Shown: positions 1 to 14,300 of the stretch, in pieces | Layout of the letters: every line of letters starts with the position of its first letter | Numbering within the stretch: the stretch's first letter is position 1 | NCBI RefSeq assembly: GCF_041381155.1 | Contig: NC_091140.1 | Coordinates: forward strand, 19,868,864 to 19,932,863 | From: Argopecten irradians | Lineage: Eukaryota > Mollusca > Bivalvia > Pectinida > Pectinidae | Direction: 5' to 3' | DNA length: 64,000 nt | Made by a program: the position numbers and the translations under genes | The notes under the pieces: model-generated | Told to the model about the DNA's origin: nothing | The model's input: the letters and a program-made list of their open reading frames with translations, nothing else | Database searches by the model: none

Positions 1-2639
1 TTTCACGCATTTTATTCTATCTGTGTAATGAAATAGACTTTCAAATGACCGTCATGGACGATGTGGTTCCATCGAACTATACAATGTAATAAATGACAAA
101 ATCAGCGTTTTCCCGGTAAGGACAAAATTATTGATTGTCTTAGTTCTAAATCTTTTGTCTTAAATCTCGATAACGTTTCTTCCTCTCATGACACTCCCTA
201 TATAATGTAATACGTACGTACCCTTCTCATGACACTCTCTATCTGTCTATACCTATACACTGTGCTATGCTCCCCCTATCATGATATCCCATATACAATG
301 TAACGTGTCCCACTTTTATGGTATTAACTATACCATTTAACACATTTATATGTACCCTTCCGTGGCATTCCCTATATAAGTTATAATGTGACCCCCTTAC
401 ATGACATTCCCTATACCATGTAATGTGTCACACTCTAATGACATTCCCTATACCATGTAATGTGTCACACTCTAATGACATTCCCTATACCATGTAATGT
501 GTCACACTCCAATGACATTCCCTATACCATGTAATGTGTCACACTCTAATGACATTCCCTATACCATGTAATGTGTCACACTCTAATGACATTCCCTATA
601 CCATGTAATGTGTCACACTCTAATGTGTCAACACTCTAATGACATTCCCTATACCATGTAATGTGTCACCTCTAATGACATTCCCTATACCATGTAATGT
701 GTCACACTCTAATGACATTCCCTATACTGTAATGTGTACACAATGACATTCCTATAATGTAATGTGTCACCCCTTAATGACATTCCCTATACCATGTAAT
801 GTGTACACTCTAATGACATTCCCTATAATGTATGTGTCACCCTCTAATGACATTCCCTATACATGTAATGTGTCACACCTCAATGACATTCCCTATCAGT
901 AATGTGACCCCTTACATGACATTCCCTATAGAATGTAATGTGTCACCCCTTACATGACATTCCCTATAATGTAATGTGTCACCCTCTAATGACATTCCCT
1001 ATAAATGTAATGTGTCACCCTTAATGACATTCCCTAATGTATAGTAGTACCTCTAATGACATTCCCTATACATTGTAATGTGTACCTCTAATGACATTCC
1101 CTATAGAATGTAATGTGTCACACCTCTACATGACATTCCCTATACCATGTAATGTGTCACCCTCTAATGACATTCCCTATACATGTAATGTGTCACCCCT
1201 TAATGACATTCCCTATAATGTAATGTGTCACACTCTAATGACATTCCCTATACCATGTAATGTGTCACACTCTAATGACATTCCCTATACCATGTAATGT
1301 GTCACACTCTAATGACATTCCCTATACCATGTAATGTGTCACACTCTAATGACATTCCCATAAATGTAATGTGTCACACTCTAATGACATTCCCTATACC
1401 ATGTAATGTGTCACACTCTAATGACATTCCCTATACCATGTAATGTGTCACACTCTAATGACATTCCCTATAGAATGTAATGTGTCACACCTCTAATGAC
1501 ATTCCCTATACCATGTAATGTGTCACACTCTAATGACATTCCCTATACCATGTAATGTGTACACACTCTAATGACATTCCCTATACCATGTAATGTGTCA
1601 CACTCTAATGACATTCCCTTAAATGTAATGTGTCAACCCTAATGACATTCCCTATACCATGTAATGTGTCACACCTCTAATGACATTCCCTATACCATGT
1701 AATGTGTCACACTCTAATGACATTCCCTATACCATGTAATGTGTCACCCTCTAATGACATTCCCTATACCATGTAATGTGTCACACCTCTATACATACAT
1801 TCCCTATCAATGTAATGTGTCACCCTTAATGACATTCCCTATACCATGTAATGTGTCACACCTCTAATGACATTCCCTATACCATGTAATGTGTCACCTC
1901 TTACATGACATTCCCTATACCATGTAATGTGTCCCACTCATGACATTCCCTATAAATGTAATGTGCACCCCTTACATGACATTCCCTATACAATGTAATT
2001 GTCCCCTAATGACTCCTATCAATGTTACACCTCTATGACATTCCCTATAAATGTATGTGTCCACACATCTAATGACATTCCCTATACCAATGTAATGTGT
2101 CACACCTTATGACATTCCCTATACATGTAATGTCACATCTAACATTCCCTATAGAATGTAATGTGTCAACCCTCTTAATGACATTCCCTATACAATGTAA
2201 TGTGTCACCTCTCATGACATTCCCTATACCATGTAATGTGTCACACTCTAATGACATTCCCTATACCATGTAATGTGTACACCTCTCATGACATTCCCTA
2301 TACATGTAATGTGTCCCACACTCTAATGACATTCCCTATACCATGTAATGTGTACACCTTTCATGACATTCCCTATACAATGTAATGTGTCACACTCTCA
2401 TGACATTCCCTATATAATGTAATGTGTACCCACTTCATGACATTCCCTATACAATGTAATGTGTCCCCACTCTAATGACATTTCCCTATAAATGTAATGT
2501 GTACCCTTCATGACATTCCCCTATACAATGTAATGTGTTCACCCATCTCATGACATTCCCTATATAATGTAATGTGTCACCCTTTCATGACATTCCCTAT
2601 ACATGTAATGTTCCCATCTCATGACATTCCCCTATAATG

Positions 2640-3560
2640 TAATGTGCACACCTTTCATGACATTCCCTATACAATGTAATGTTTCCCCAATCTCATGACA
2701 TTCCTATATAATGTAATGTGTACCGTTTCATGATATTCCCTATACAATGTAATGTTCCCCAATCTCATGACATTCCCTATATAAATGTAATGTGTACCGT
2801 TCTCATGACATTCCCTATACAATGTAATGTGTCCCAATCTCATGACATTCCTATATATAATGTAATGTGTACCCGTTTCATGATATCCCCTATACAATGT
2901 AATGTGTTCCCCAATCTCATGACATTCCTTATATAATGTAATGTGTACCGTTTCATGATATCCCCTATACATGTAATGTTTCCCCAATCTCATGACATTC
3001 CTTATATAATGTAATGTGTACCGTTTCATGATATCCCCTATACAATGTAATGTTTCCCCAATCTCATGACATTCCTTATATAATGTAATGTGTACCGTTT
3101 CATGATATCCCCTATACAATGTAATGTTTCCCCAATCTCATGACATTCCTTATATAATGTAATGTGTACCGTTTCATGATATTCCCTATACAATGTAATG
3201 TTTCCCCAATCTCATGACATTCCTTATATAATGTAATGTGTACCCGTTTCATGATATCCCCTATACAATGTAATGTTTCCCCAATCTCATGACATTCCTT
3301 ATATAATGTAATGTGTACCCTTTCATGATATCCCCTATACAATGTAATGTTTCCCCAATCTCATGACATTCCTTATATAATGTAATGTGTACCGTTTCAT
3401 GATATCCCTATACAATGTAATGTTTCCCCAATCTCATGACATTCCTTATATAATGTAATGTGTACCGTTTCATGATATCCCCTATACAATGTAATGTTTC
3501 CCAATCTCATGACATTCCTTATATTATGTAATGTGTACCCGTTTCATGATACCTATACAT
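2640..3560. repeat. 74-bp higher-order block inside the minisatellite
   Basis: Two diverged 37-bp variants alternate: one with CCCAATCTCATGACATTCC and TTATATAATG, the other with CGTTTCATGATATCCCC and TATACAATG. The period is therefore 74 bp (TTTCCCCAATC at 3127 and 3201). The dimers are nearly identical to each other, showing recent homogenisation of the pair as one unit. Confidence 0.85.
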
Positions 3561-3589
3561 GTAATTTTCCCCAATCCTTATACATGTAT

Positions 3590-4300
3590 TTCAATGGACC
3601 CTTACATGACATTCCCTATAGAATGTAATGTTTCACCCCTCTACATGACATTCCCTATATATGTAATGTATATGTACCCCTTACATGACATTCCCTATTA
3701 ATGTAATGTGACCCCTTACATGACATTCCCTATAGAATGTAATATGACACCCCTTACATGACATTCCCTATAGAATGTAATATGCACCCCTTACATGACA
3801 TTCCCTATAGAATGTAATATGACCCTTTCATGACATTCCCTATAGAATGTAATTTCCCCTCATGACACCCTATAAATGTAATGTATGACCCCATAATGAC
3901 ATTCCCTATAGAATGTAATGTTACCCTCTTACATGACATTCCCTATAGAATGTAATTCCCCTCATGACATTCCTATATAATGTAATGTGTACCTTTCATG
4001 ACATCCCCTATACAATGTAATGTTTCCCATCTCATGACATTCCTATAGAATGTAATATGTACCCCTTACATGACATTCCCTATAGAATGTAATCATGACA
4101 CCCTATAATGTAATTGTACCTTCATGAATCCCTATAGAATGTAATTGCACTCTTACATGACATTCCCTATAAATGTAATGTACCTTCATGCATCCCTTAC
4201 AATGTAATTCCCCTACATGACATTCCCTATAGAATGTAATATGCACCCCTTACATGACATTCCCTATAGAATGTAATATATGCACCCATCTCATGACATG
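3590..4300. repeat. third minisatellite subfamily (TATAGAATGTAAT type)
   Basis: Units here share CCCCTTACATGACATTCCC followed by TATAGAATGTAATATG, with spacing of 36-37 bp and several short units. The variant also occurs sporadically in the first block, so the three blocks are subfamilies of one satellite. Confidence 0.75.
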
Positions 4301-6902
4301 CCCTATGCAACGTAATGTTTCCCCAATCTCATGGCATTCCCTATATAATGTTATGTGTACGCGTTTCATGATATCCCCTATAACAATAGTAACATACTCC
4401 AAACAACAGAAATCACCGAACACAGGCTATCATCGTCTACTATTTGTCATCATCATAGTAATATATGATCTGATGTTATTATAACTGTGTGTGAGTGTTT
4501 TAACAAATAAGTCATCACCCGTCCTGAATAACTGCATCTTATCAGACTCCTATTATGTTCTTCCAGATGGCAACAGTCAGTGGTCATATGTCTGTGTAAG
4601 CTGTGTAATGAGAAGTCCGTCTTAGTGCTGCTGGAGAATTTCATATCACAATATCTTCAATCGAGCCTCTGTCAGGGACTTAAACACTTTAATTGGTAAT
4701 AGAAACACGATGTTATATTAGTCATTAGGTAGGTGGCTGCTTGTTTTTGTTTAACATCCTAGTAACAGGTAAGGGCAGCAGTCCTTGTATACGAAGTGTT
4801 GTTATTGTGAGTGTATACTGTGGAAGACTGTTAGATGTTGGTCGACTCATGACATGGACATATTTTGCAATTAGCTAGGATATTGTTTATTTTGTATAAA
4901 TAATTACAGGTATTCTGTGTAAGTAAGTGTGTTGAGACTGCCACAGTCAACAGCGTCCTGTGATAATATTAAATCTGGGGTGATAAGATGATTCATTTTC
5001 CATTGCATTGCCAATAAAACTGCAATTTATCAGTATCTAGACATACAGCTGATACCTGCTGAACGCTAACAATGTCACATAGTTGTAAAGTTTATGTTTA
5101 ACGTAAACCATCTATGATCAACTTTGTTAAATTAGTAAATATTTATTCCTTGCACGTTTCTTCACTTTGGGGCTCTGGAAATCCGTTGGACGAAAATATA
5201 TATCTCACAATTAGCCACAGTTCGTTCAAACATTTTGTTCATATTTGTATTACATTATTTATTCCGATGAAAATACTTTCAAGTTTCTATTTTACAAAAT
5301 ACCCCAGTTTTTGTATCAGCATGAAGTGTTTGACGTAGATTGTACATTTATTTTTATAATTTATAATCCAAGAAGAGTTCAAACAAAATATCGTCTGCCC
5401 ATCGTTAGAAACGCAAGGGGCTGTCTCAGAAACGAATTTTGAAAAAAAAATCATTATTTTTTTTTAATCTCAGCTTCAAACCTGGTTAGGTACATATTTC
5501 CATAAAAGATGCAATTTAATGCATGTTTGTAAGTCAATAGACATTTGATGGGAAACATGACAGAAGTTTGAAAGGCTTCCTGATAAGTCTGATCTTAACA
5601 AGTTAAAATGTAAAAGAAACGGAAGTGCTTCCTGCTCCGATATTGCTATCATTATTGGTGATAATGTCTTTCGTTTGTTCTTATTTGAAGACCTGTATGA
5701 TAAACCGTTATACATCAAACAATTATAATCTGTTTGAAAAGCTTGTGTAACAGTATGTTTTGCGAAATTTGTTTATAGGAATGGTCCGACATTCTTTTTA
5801 TTTTTATTGTTACAAGATTTTCCAATATCTGTATGGTTTTGTCTAAATATCTTAATCCCTTTTTTGATTATTGAAGGCTTTTGACATAAACAGTATTTGT
5901 CTTTGAAAAAAACAAGCAAATGGCAGAGCTTAAGCTATTGGTGGCCATATTGGTTTTTATTAATGAGAGTGTTTGTGGATAATGTTCATCAAACTTATGC
6001 ATCCATAAAACACATGTTAATAGTTTGTCATTGTATTTGGTGTAAATATCAGTGGCTTTGTTATTGCGAATATTTCTCTCAGCGCTATCATTTATGAAAC
6101 CCTGGTTATATATGATTGGGTATAAAAAATAATTGTATAACTTGCTTCTTTAGAATTCTTAGCAACGGAGTTTGCGCGAGATGCTTGACGTTTCTTCTTT
6201 ATCTGTACGTGTAGATACAAATTACAATATCACGGGTACACATCAAAATATTTCTTTTGAAACGTCCTCTCAGACTGTTCAGTGAATGAGATAATACCTA
6301 CTCCATGTACGTTGAACATTTATGATAGTATGGACCTCTGTACCACAATGACACCCCAACAGATTATATAGAATTATAAAATATCGACAGCTCTATGAAC
6401 ATTCTGACCTTTCTTTACTGACGATTTCTCATTTTGATTCCGAGTCTATCAAGTAATAATAGGTACACCGCTATTCCATTTACTTACACAATTAGGATAC
6501 ATAATCGTATTGATATATTCTCTCGACCATCGGATACTTAAGCCAACTAACAAACAACTGTAAATACTGATATAGCGATATTTATTTGGATATATAAACA
6601 CCACTAGGTATGGCAATCACTGTTGTTGTCTGATATGTATTGTATTGTTAGCAAATTACGAAGTTATATCCTCTTGCGGTGAGGAATTGATTGCTACGTC
6701 ATGTGTTTGTGAGTACAACGCCGTATTTATACAGAAAACCTACTTATTTTCATGCACAAACTTTTGAAGGAAAAATCAATACCTTCCCCACAGCAGATAT
6801 TAACAAACGTATTTTCAAGATGATATATTGGTCGCCTAAATTTCTCAAATACTTTAGTCCTCCATATCGCTATCGAGGCACCATAGGTTCGTGTATTTGT
6901 TT

Positions 6903-7070
6903 GATTAATTAACGTCCAATTAATAACCAGGGTCATATAAGGACGACCTCCCATGTATGCGATGTGTAGCGTGTGTGTAGTGCTAGGTGTGTGTTTTGGG
7001 AGACTTTGGTATGTTTGTGTTGTATCTTCTTGTATAGTGGAACTGATGAATCATAGGACGAAATACTGTT
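6903..7070. repeat. fragment of a dispersed mollusc-type repeat
   Basis: Contains AACGTCCAATTAATA, CAGGGTCATATAAGGACG and CCTCCCATGTATGCG, a string I recall as a common interspersed repeat of bivalve genomes. The family match is from memory. No ends or target duplication are visible. Confidence 0.4.
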
Positions 7071-8348
7071 TTTAAATGTGATTTGTACCTCATAGCACGA
7101 ATAGTTTGTTGAGACGAAACTTTGGATGTATCCATTTCAATGCAAAACTAGGACACAGGGTAACTTTTATTTAAAATCTGAGACATATCCCGTTAGGGGA
7201 AAAACATTGATTAAATAAATTTAAAAAAACCCACACAAAACAAAAACAAATAATACAGTAGTAGAATAATTTATTACCAAAATGAACCACGAATACTTCT
7301 ATCAGCGGAAGAATATTATGTATTTAAAATTCTGGTGTCTTACATAATTTCGAGGGTCTTTTCCATAAGCATTTTCAATACACCGAGAGTGTCAATCGTT
7401 AGAGTTGACAGGTTCTTCAAGACCTGATTCTATGAACACAGGTAATACCGCAGGGATTTAAGCCAATATTTATATGAATATTACACGGTGGTAAAAGTGT
7501 CTTATCTCCACCGCCTAGTTGATTTAGCCCGTATCCTTATACAAAAGGACATAAATGGTCATTTTGTAGGATGATTATCATGAAAACAAATACGAGATGC
7601 GATAAAACACCGATAACATCTCAGACACGCCCAATCTACTGGCAGCTATTGTCTGTATAACATCAGTTCATAACAAAATGGCATTTATTTGAATGACACA
7701 AACGGATATTAAAAGGCCATGTTTAAAACAAACGTATTAAGGGCCGGAACTACTGATGTTGTTCCTGAACCTGGACAATAAGTCTCAAAAATAAAACCTT
7801 CGATTATTTAAAACGAAAAGAACGCCATATCAACAAAGTCAATACACTGATAAACATTCCGTACCTTTTAAAATTAATAAACATGAATTTGCAGTACAGA
7901 ATTAAACATGTTTTTGTCGTTCAGCCTCGAAGTTGCTATTTAAATATTTTGAAAGCAAACACTAGGAAAATATGGCTATATACTCAACTGCATAATATAC
8001 ATAACAAATGCTCATAAGAGAACTTCGTTGTTCCTATAAACTGTATGATATTTGATCAATATTAAAGCTCAACATATTTCCTAATCTAAACAATAACCAT
8101 ATTTTAAATTACTTGTCTTTAGATAACAAAGGTAATTCTACTTACACTATCTAGACCAAATATATAAATGCCATCCCACATTCACTACTGAGCAATACAT
8201 AACCTTCTGCCTTTCGTTAAGATTTTAAATAATGCATATACTGTATATGATAACCTACTTTCACTTTCTAATCACAGGGGGCAAACTCGATGAAACTGGA
8301 TGTTGATTAACTGATGAATATATATAAGTTATTGGGTGTTTTTTTTTT

Positions 8349-8453
8349 AAAACGAGATTTGAAAAATTACTTTAAAAAATCGGGATGCTAACTATATCTT
8401 TGTTTATTAGTAAATATCCCGATTTTTTTATATATATTTTTCCAATCTCGTAT
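8349..8453. repeat. AT-rich inverted repeat (hairpin)
   Basis: Left arm 8349-8390 (AACGAGATTTG ... AAAAAATCGGGAT) pairs with right arm 8413-8453 (ATCCCGATTTTTTTA ... CAATCTCGT). Arms are about 40 bases with a few mismatches around a roughly 22-base loop. Probably a small palindromic transposon remnant. Confidence 0.6.
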
Positions 8454-10274
8454 TTTCTGGAAAGAAAACCGTATGACTGTGATATATGTATTCATTATTC
8501 CATCAACAAAATACAAAAAATGTATGACAACATCTACTTTCATTGAGTTGGCGCCCTGTGTTTCTTATGAAAACTTAACGATGAAAAAGAGCAGGACAAA
8601 GCGATGACCTGCTTGGGTTTTAATGAGAAATAGATATTATTCTATTATCAACTTCAATAAATTTTTATGTTATGGAGATATAAAACAAACATTGTAGTGT
8701 ACTCTAACTATTCCGTGATCTTATTCTGAATTTTGTGTTATAGTCTCATCAATATAAAAAATCTAGTCTTAAATGATATAAATTCCATGTCGGGTTTAAA
8801 AAGTAAATGTAGGATATTTACAGGAATTCCATATTTCCTCACAGACTCTTCTATGAAATCCTTACGCCATTGTTTCAGTGAAGCTAAGGCGACGTAACAA
8901 TCAGCGACCTCATTTTCTACGTTATGACATGATAATGTAATTTCTTAAGCCAATTGATATCAACCTTACAAGCAGGATTGGATTATCTTATGTTTAGGTG
9001 ATTTTGAAGAGTAAATCAAGTTTTCTCACTGTTAACTTGTCCATTTGAACAAAATCTGCATCAATTGTGAGCATGTCTCATGGTCATCCAACTGTTATTC
9101 CTTACTGTTGAAAAGTAATTAGCATCATAATAAATGTAATTTCAAGAGAAAAACTGTATCTCACCAGTATCATATCAGGATTAAAAAGCGTTAAACTTGT
9201 GTTTACAGTGGTGTGAATGCAGTTTGATACAGATATATCTACGAGTACAATAGCGCGTCATTAAGCAGTTCTATTAACTAGTATTTATAACCGGTATTAA
9301 TAGTCTACCTTTAGTCTGTTCCAATGTGTGATGTTTTAAAAACTTAAATATTGATGTATGTTTGGCATTTAAATATAAATGACAAATACAAAATGTACAG
9401 TACAAATGTCATACAAAGAGAGGCATTCTAGTACTAACATTCATTCACACATATTAAATGATATTAAGATACCTGGACTAAGTTTAAAAATGTATGTTTC
9501 AGACGAAACTGAACATGCATGGTTTTCTCTAAATTAAGTGAATATTGTTTGTTTAACCATTCCTAGTTTTTGTATTGGTGCGGAATAATCTACAGTAATA
9601 ACATTATGTAGTCGTTCTAACCATTTTGACAAAATAATAATATTTATAAAAAAATGATCAAAAAATATATTGCGACAGTGTTCAATAACAATATCCAATC
9701 TTTAATCTTTAAAGCTAGTTTTAGTATTGTGTTTGACGTTATAAAATCTAAGTACACTTCTAGGAATTGGTTAAACGATATAACAGTTAATCACGATTTG
9801 AGGAAAAACTATGTAAACATTTAATACATATTGTAACACTATTTCTACATTGGCGCCATACATGTATATTTATTTGACATCAGAGAGATATTTAAAACAA
9901 TGATACTTTCAATTCCAATGTTGATTTGAATTGCATTTTGCATTTAATCTAATTGAAAAACGGTTTTTACAGATTATATATATGACGCTTCGGGCCTGAA
10001 CCTAATTCTTTTTTATCGATGTATTTCTGCGCATGTCAATAGCGGTTATATAAGACTACACGTCTTATTTCGTTGAAAAGCTGGTGAAGCGGCATAATCA
10101 TGAATATACAACATTAATAGGCGAAATTAACTAATTAAGTACTATTTATCAAACACTATAACTATGGAGCTTTGCAGCAGATTTATAGAAACGACATTTT
10201 ACTAGGAAACACAGTCATTATTTATCCATCGAAATAGACAATAGTTCACGATACGGTCTCCTTAGAATGTCCTG

Positions 10275-11390
10275 TCAAGTCCTCATGGTTGTCTCTGTGT
10301 GGATACGGTTTCGTTTCTTGGAGCAGAGAAAGAATGCAATGAAATGCTTCCTGAATCTCTGGCTGTTGTACGCATACAGGAATGGATTCAACGCTGCTTT
10401 GGTCCAAAGGAGCCAATTTAGGAACTCATACAAGTCATCATTAACACAAGTCTCACACGCCGATATGATAATGGTGGCAATCGTGTAAGGTGCCCAGGTG
10501 GCAGCAAACACAATCACCAATAGCCCCAGACTTTTCGCGGCTTTAGTTTGACTCCGGATAGAACGAATCCTTTTAGCATCCATGGCTTTATTTGAAGCCG
10601 ACTCTCCAGCATATTGCTGTCGTGGTCCGTCGTTCCCAGGGTAGTTGGCACTCGAACTCGTTGCCTGGATACCTGGAGGTTGATTCTTTGGTATAACCTT
10701 AACATCGTCCTTATGTCGTATGCGTTTCCGTATTTCCAAATATATGATAAGGTTCAATACACTTAAACATATAAAAGGGATACCGAACTCGATGACAGCC
10801 GTAGACATTGTGAAACTGAAATCATATGCGAATTGTACATCACAGTCTCCTGGTGCGTTTGTATCTTCACCTGTCCAAATGTCCCAGCCAATTATCGCTG
10901 GACTGTACAACAAGAAGGATATGACCCACGATATTGCAATTTTAACACATGCAACGGTATTTGTCTCTTTATACATGTATTGGGGCCCTAACTTCAGTAG
11001 CAAAAGCCGATCCAAGCTGAGAATGATCATCACAACAACTGCCTCAAGACACAAGGTGAAATCTATAACCATATACGCCTTACAGAAGTGGTAGCCAAAT
11101 GGCCATAGGTGTGTCCTCAGGGTGTACACAGCATAGAAAGGCATGCTTATGCATCCCAAAAGTAAGTCTGTCACCGCTAAATTCACGATGTAGATATTGT
11201 AAGCCGTTCGCAGCTTTCTGTCTTTGAAGAATACAGCAATTGTTAACAAGTTTCCAACAATAGCTACAATGATAACTATTGCTATTGTTATCCCTAACGG
11301 GATGATAGTTCTGAGTCCGAATAGCTCATCATCGTCTTCTTCCTCGCTTGTTACATTACTTGTAAGGTTCATCGATATGTTTGCCATCAT
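10275..11390 (-). CDS. Class A GPCR, histamine H3-like aminergic receptor
   Basis: Intact intronless frame of 371 residues encoding a seven-helix plasma-membrane receptor. The open frame runs 22 codons further upstream without an ATG. The first ATG is at 11390, and the second (11387) has the better context (A at -3, G at +4). The N-terminus has three N-glycosylation sites (Asn4, 8, 12) and an acidic stretch. Class A landmarks are N47 (1.50), D75 (2.50), C103 (3.25), D110 (3.32), R128 (3.50), W155 (4.50), P205 (5.50), W299 (6.48), P301 (6.50) and NPFLY at 335-339. D110 binds amines across the family. E201 sits at 5.46, as in H3/H4 histamine receptors, and the WLLW segment (326-329) matches H3. 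The DRY motif reads DRL. The third intracellular loop (about 221-283) is short. H3-like coupling (Gi/o) is inference. A muscarinic-like or invertebrate orphan amine receptor is the alternative. Confidence 0.88.
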   Translation of the reverse strand: MMANISMNLTSNVTSEEEDDDELFGLRTIIPLGITIAIVIIVAIVGNLLTIAVFFKDRKLRTAYNIYIVNLAVTDLLLGCISMPFYAVYTLRTHLWPFGYHFCKAYMVIDFTLCLEAVVVMIILSLDRLLLLKLGPQYMYKETNTVACVKIAISWVISFLLYSPAIIGWDIWTGEDTNAPGDCDVQFAYDFSFTMSTAVIEFGIPFICLSVLNLIIYLEIRKRIRHKDDVKVIPKNQPPGIQATSSSANYPGNDGPRQQYAGESASNKAMDAKRIRSIRSQTKAAKSLGLLVIVFAATWAPYTIATIIISACETCVNDDLYEFLNWLLWTKAALNPFLYAYNSQRFRKHFIAFFLCSKKRNRIHTETTMRT

Positions 11391-14300
11391 TAACAAAAAT
11401 GTTTTCAAAATAATGGAAAACCTATTAGATGCCTTTCTAGTACTAACGATCTCCAAGGGATAGTAGCGATGTTCTGAGCCTCATACTTCGTCGGCAACAC
11501 TTATCCAAGTATTGCTACCCTGGTAAATGTTAATGGTTGAGTCAGGTGGAATCACGTCATAACTTGTTGACAGCTCCGGTCAGTGTTCTTTTAATAAGTA
11601 AACCACATCAGCCAAGAAACCTTCATTAGTAATCAAACAGATAAATGGCAATTAACCTAGTAAAAATTTATTAATAAGTTAATGCTTATGTAATCAAGGG
11701 TTGTTTATATACATATTTAATTAGATGCTTTTAAAATGACGATGACCATTACTTTTATCTATTTCTTTTCTAATAATCCATAAGTCTTCTGTAAACAAGA
11801 ACCACTAAATACCTTATAAAATGAAGCAATGACGGATCTATCTTAATCTACCTTAAGTCTTTTGAAATACCTCGTGAAGAGTACGATCAAGAAAAGATTA
11901 AAAACAATTTTAATTGAAACCTTTATCATATCTTTTTTTAATATTATGTAAAAATGATGTTTTGTTTGATGCTTCGTCAAATGATCCTTATGATTAAGAA
12001 AGCAATTTGTGTCTAATAACGTTGAGAAAACTTCTTACCTTGAACCACGGTATTTGTCCATTAGGGAGTGGGTTATATATAGATCACAGAGATTTGCCCT
12101 TAGGAAATCTTGTTACACGCAGTAGCCATGCAGTGTCCAAACTGCTACTCATCCTAACAGAAGTGCTATTTTCGGCCTGCTTTGTCTGACTAACACAAGC
12201 ACCAACAGTTGATAGTTACCTAACCAATTATTGAATGAAACGATGAGCCTGACGCTTCCATAGGGTATTGCTGTATCACGTGTTAATCTGCAGGCTAACG
12301 TACACAAACTACAAATGTATTCAAAGGGGATAATGATGGAAGGTTGATGAGAGTTAATAATCACGTCGTTATCACGTGACCTTATCTCAACCTAGCATCA
12401 AAACTCAAACTATCCATGTAGACTTCAGCAAACATTCTCTATATAAAATATTTTCTTTTATTAATAAGAAAAGATTTAAAATAACGAGGAATTATCAAAC
12501 CATCATAAGACACATAAACTGACTTGAATGATGTAACCATGGAAAATAATTAATAAAGCACAACATAAGATATAAACTAAGCAGATCTATAAAGTCTACC
12601 TTGCTCGTTACTTTTAATTCGATTTGTACGCATTTTAGTTACAATCTTATTTTGTACCATATCAGTTTGTGGACAACAAAAAGGTATAACACTCAGCACA
12701 AACGTATATATTCGGAATGAAGGAAAACTGGTGAATGTAGAATTATCGGAGTACATTACGTGTTAGGCAAATCTGTGTGGAAGAAAATAGTGTACGTCTG
12801 GTTATTTTTGTTGATAGAATGTCTTCGCGATTTCACGGAACACTAATAAGATAAAGATTGCATGAATACTCCATTGAATCATATAGAGCCATCAAATTGA
12901 AGCCACTGTAATTTAATACTCTAAATTATATCTAAAGTCGCGAAAATTTGGACCCCGGGAAATAATTGGGCATACGGTATTTAAAAGTGGACAATTAACG
13001 AAACATTTCAAAAATTGTATTGCGCCAATTTAGTCTAACGTATTCGACCTTATAAGCGCACAACATGTTACAAAAAACGAAAATTGGCGACCAATAGGAC
13101 TAAATTTCACAAAATTTTTAACCGAGTAAGCCGTTAATCAATTTAGAAAAAAAAGCCAAAAAGAGAAAGCTACAGAGTTCTTTTTTGTAGTTCAAGTCTG
13201 TATTAACTCAATGTACGTGAAATTTTGACATCGAAAGGCACCCTTATAGGGGCGGGGGTGATTATTCGGTCGAATCCTGTAATTACGTAATCTTGTTGGA
13301 ACACATCGGTAGTCCGAACCCAGTTAAGATAGCATGCGACAAAGCATAATGGTAATTGAATTGATTAGAGAATAAACGATTTACTCAATTAATACTATTA
13401 ACTTCACTTTATAGAATTATAACAATTCTTTATGTGATAAGAATAATAGTTTAAAACTAAAACCATTACTGTTTTCCGCAATTCATTTAAACTGTATTAG
13501 GAAAGATATCAATGGAAAATTGTAATAAAATATGTATGATTTATTTGATATAAGGTCACCGTAAACCATTTCCATGTTTTCATGATTTACATTTTGACGG
13601 CAAATATAAATAAAAGCAAAATATATAAATAAAGAAATACATTTAAAAAAACGATGTTTATGGTGTTTTATTTTCTAGGTCTGTAAATGCGCACGAAAAG
13701 ATGTAAGAATTAACAACCTTACTTGATGTGGTTACATTGTAGCACATACCAGTTTTATCAAATATCTACAATGTATTCCCCGTATTGATTCACAAAGTCA
13801 CATATTCTCTACCTATTTACAAAGACTCTACATCGACTAATAAATGCCTGTTCCGGCAGGCGGCAGCCATGTATAGTAGTACTGCGTCGATAGTTCAACG
13901 CAACCGGAAACGACGGAAAACAAACCGGATTTTGCGAAATGTATCTCTAACAAAGCAGGTGAAAAGTTGAATGCTGTATCAGTTGATATAACCCAAATTT
14001 AATCACTTTGAACAGGAATTTCACAACACGTACATTAACGGCAATAAGATGTTCGATACAGCATCAGTTAAAGTGATAATGACTAGAAAGTATCCGGTCA
14101 AGAAGTAAACGCTCTATTGTGACGAAACTGGGTCACCGGTAAATTCATTATCATCATGTTGAATAAACACATTCAATCAACAAACAATTTAAAGGAAATG
14201 ACATTTGACGGATACAATACATATGACCTTGTTATGATGAAAGTACAATTGTATGTGAAAGATACATCAATGTGATCTATTGTAGATTTTTACAAAGCAT

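Larger units (their letters stand above)
182..4392. repeat. 37-bp minisatellite array (about 110 units)
   Basis: Tandem repeat with a 37-bp unit built around ATGACATTCCCTATAC and ATGTAATGTGTC. Units at 431 and 468 are exactly 37 bp apart. Each unit holds the inverted pair ACATT...AATGT around a 13-14 base loop, so single strands could fold. The outer units (182-360 and about 4300-4392) are degenerate and the central ones nearly identical, the usual result of unequal exchange. The many short open frames here (MTFPI..., GNVMR...) are the repeat read in six frames and are not genes. Confidence 0.95.
4393..10274. other. AT-rich intergenic DNA, no supported gene
   Basis: No reading frame here has protein-like composition together with splice signals. 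Contents worth naming are a 20-codon signal-peptide-like frame at 5920-5982, a dispersed repeat fragment near 6903-7070 and a hairpin at 8349-8453. The frames at 5476-5718 (minus) and 6691-6954 (both strands) look like chance. Confidence 0.6.

Noticed and set aside
1091-3342. Open frames with repeating MTFPI / GNVMR / ECHEIGE peptides
   Set aside because: They are the 37-bp repeat translated, occur on both strands and have no start context or splice sites.
182-4392. CRISPR-like regular repeats
   Set aside because: The repeats are contiguous with no unique spacers, and the DNA is eukaryotic.
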